Part shown: piece by piece, positions 63,271-64,000 of the stretch
Position numbering within the stretch: position 1 is the stretch's first letter
Layout: the number at the start of each line of letters is the position of its first letter
Source of the DNA: Treponema vincentii
GTDB taxonomy: Bacteria; Spirochaetota; Spirochaetia; Treponematales; Treponemataceae
Direction: 5' to 3'
DNA: 64,000 nt
Assembly: GCF_010365865.1 (NCBI RefSeq)
Contig: NZ_CP048020.1
Coordinates: forward strand, 868,001 to 932,000
Made by a program: the position numbers and the translations under genes
The notes under the pieces: model-generated
The model's database searches: none
What the model was told of the DNA's origin: nothing
Seen by the model: the letters and a program-made list of their open reading frames with translations, nothing else

Positions 63271-64000
63271 ATGTTTAATTTTGTTTTTGATGTACCGGTA
63301 AAGATACTGTTCGGAAAAGGCAGTGCTGAAGGACTTGCCGATGAGATATTAAAATACGGTAATAGAGTACTGCTCTGCTACGGAGGCGGGAGCATCAAGA
63401 AAATTGGGCTTTACGATACGATAACGGAGCAATTAAAATCAAAGGGCATCTTTTATGCGGAACTGTCAGGTATTTCTCCCAACCCGCGGATAGAAGAGGT
63501 TGAAAAAGGCATCGCGCTGGTACGAGAACACAAGCTTAATTTTATCCTTCCGATCGGTGGCGGAAGCTCTATCGATTGTGCTAAAGCGATCGCTGCCGGT
63601 GCGCACTATAACGGTGACCCATGGGACATTATTACGCGGAAGGTCTCTGTTACGGAAGCGATCCCGCTCGGTACGGTTTTGACTCTTGCAGCGACGGGGT
63701 CCGAAATGAACTGTGGCGCCGTTATTACCAACTTTAAAACGAAGGAAAAGCTCGGCTTTGAAATTCCGCTTTTTGATGCCGAAATTTTCCGTGATGGATC
63801 CATGCTACACGTTCTCGGTACCCAAAAAAGCATACGGCCGCCGGCACTGCGGATATTATGAGCCATACGTTTGAAAGTTATTTTTCGTTGGACGACGGGG
63901 CTTACTTGCAAGACCGGTTCGCCGAAGCGGTACTGAAAACCTGTATCCACTACGGCCCCATTGCGTTGAAGGAACCCGATAATTATGACGCTCGCGCCAA
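63271..64000 (+). pseudogene. Iron-containing alcohol dehydrogenase (butanol dehydrogenase type), two frameshifts, 3' partial
   Basis: The start MFNFVFDVPVKILFGKGSAE, the nucleotide motif LPIGGGSSIDCAKAIAAG and TGSEMNCGAVITNF match YqdH/BdhA-type enzymes. After 63770 the sense frame shifts (PKFSVMDPCYTFSVPKK) and after 63825 it shifts again (HTAAGTADIMSHTFESYFSL, QDRFAEAVLKTCIHYGPIAL), running off the window. Each shift is one extra base in a short homopolymer (T5, A6). The metal-binding residues downstream (ADIMSHTFE) are intact, so correction would give a normal gene. Confidence 0.82.

Overview
The window comes from a host-associated Treponema, most like the oral treponemes. The support is two adjacent FlaA-family periplasmic flagellar sheath genes, an IdeS/dentipain-type Ig-cleaving lipoprotein, short treponemal lipoprotein signals, a eukaryote-like IleS and a degenerate treponeme-style integron cassette array. 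No integrase gene, rRNA or tRNA was found. The first and last genes are cut by the window edges.

Layout. 1-3932: back part of a P19/FTR1-type iron uptake cluster (DUF2318 Fe-S membrane protein, two FtsX-like permeases, MacB-like ATPase). 4146-7700: phosphonate-type ABC transporter phnD-phnC-phnE-phnE. 7955-23632: a beta-barrel candidate, an FMN dehydrogenase, rsuA, yebC, ligA, recQ, deoD, an M3 peptidase, membrane proteins, the FlaA pair and a small two-gene operon. 23817-25757: the IdeS-like lipoprotein. 26413-27748: toxin-antitoxin genes, two of them broken (YgiT, BrnA) and one intact PIN/AbrB pair. 27987-30361: a LanFEG/Bcr-like ABC exporter. 30578-33130: a DUF4143 ATPase behind a 23-bp-period repeat, then gene debris and repeats. 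33968-38120: ileS, whose 3' tail is repeated together with two copies of a tiny GGADGPT membrane protein.

38201-49830 is AT-rich and contains what reads as a chromosomal integron cassette array. It has three near-identical array-head modules (promoter plus RGWCGAAARGGTGTTAG), attC-like sites between genes, all genes on the plus strand, and toxin-antitoxin, lipoprotein and nitrilase cargo. Four separate 3'-terminal fragments of an integron integrase gene are scattered through it, so the array looks repeatedly rearranged. One toxin gene is split by a 267-bp cluster of hairpins with a 5-bp target duplication. A second vapBC copy survives only as a doubly deleted footprint.

50037-64000 returns to chromosomal content: a lipoprotein with a repeated 3' end, FmdB-type zinc ribbons, gdhA, gyrA-gyrB, a very large GH13 amylase, a class I aldolase (fda), an rpiB remnant and an alcohol dehydrogenase.

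Across the window, gaps between genes hold imperfect palindromes with unrelated but fully paired arms and nearly the same loop (ATCCGT/AAGGAT/ATGGAT). Paired copies show compensating arm changes. This is the least explained signal here. Several frameshifts sit in homopolymers (gyrB, zinc ribbon, alcohol dehydrogenase); sequencing error must be excluded before they are called biological.
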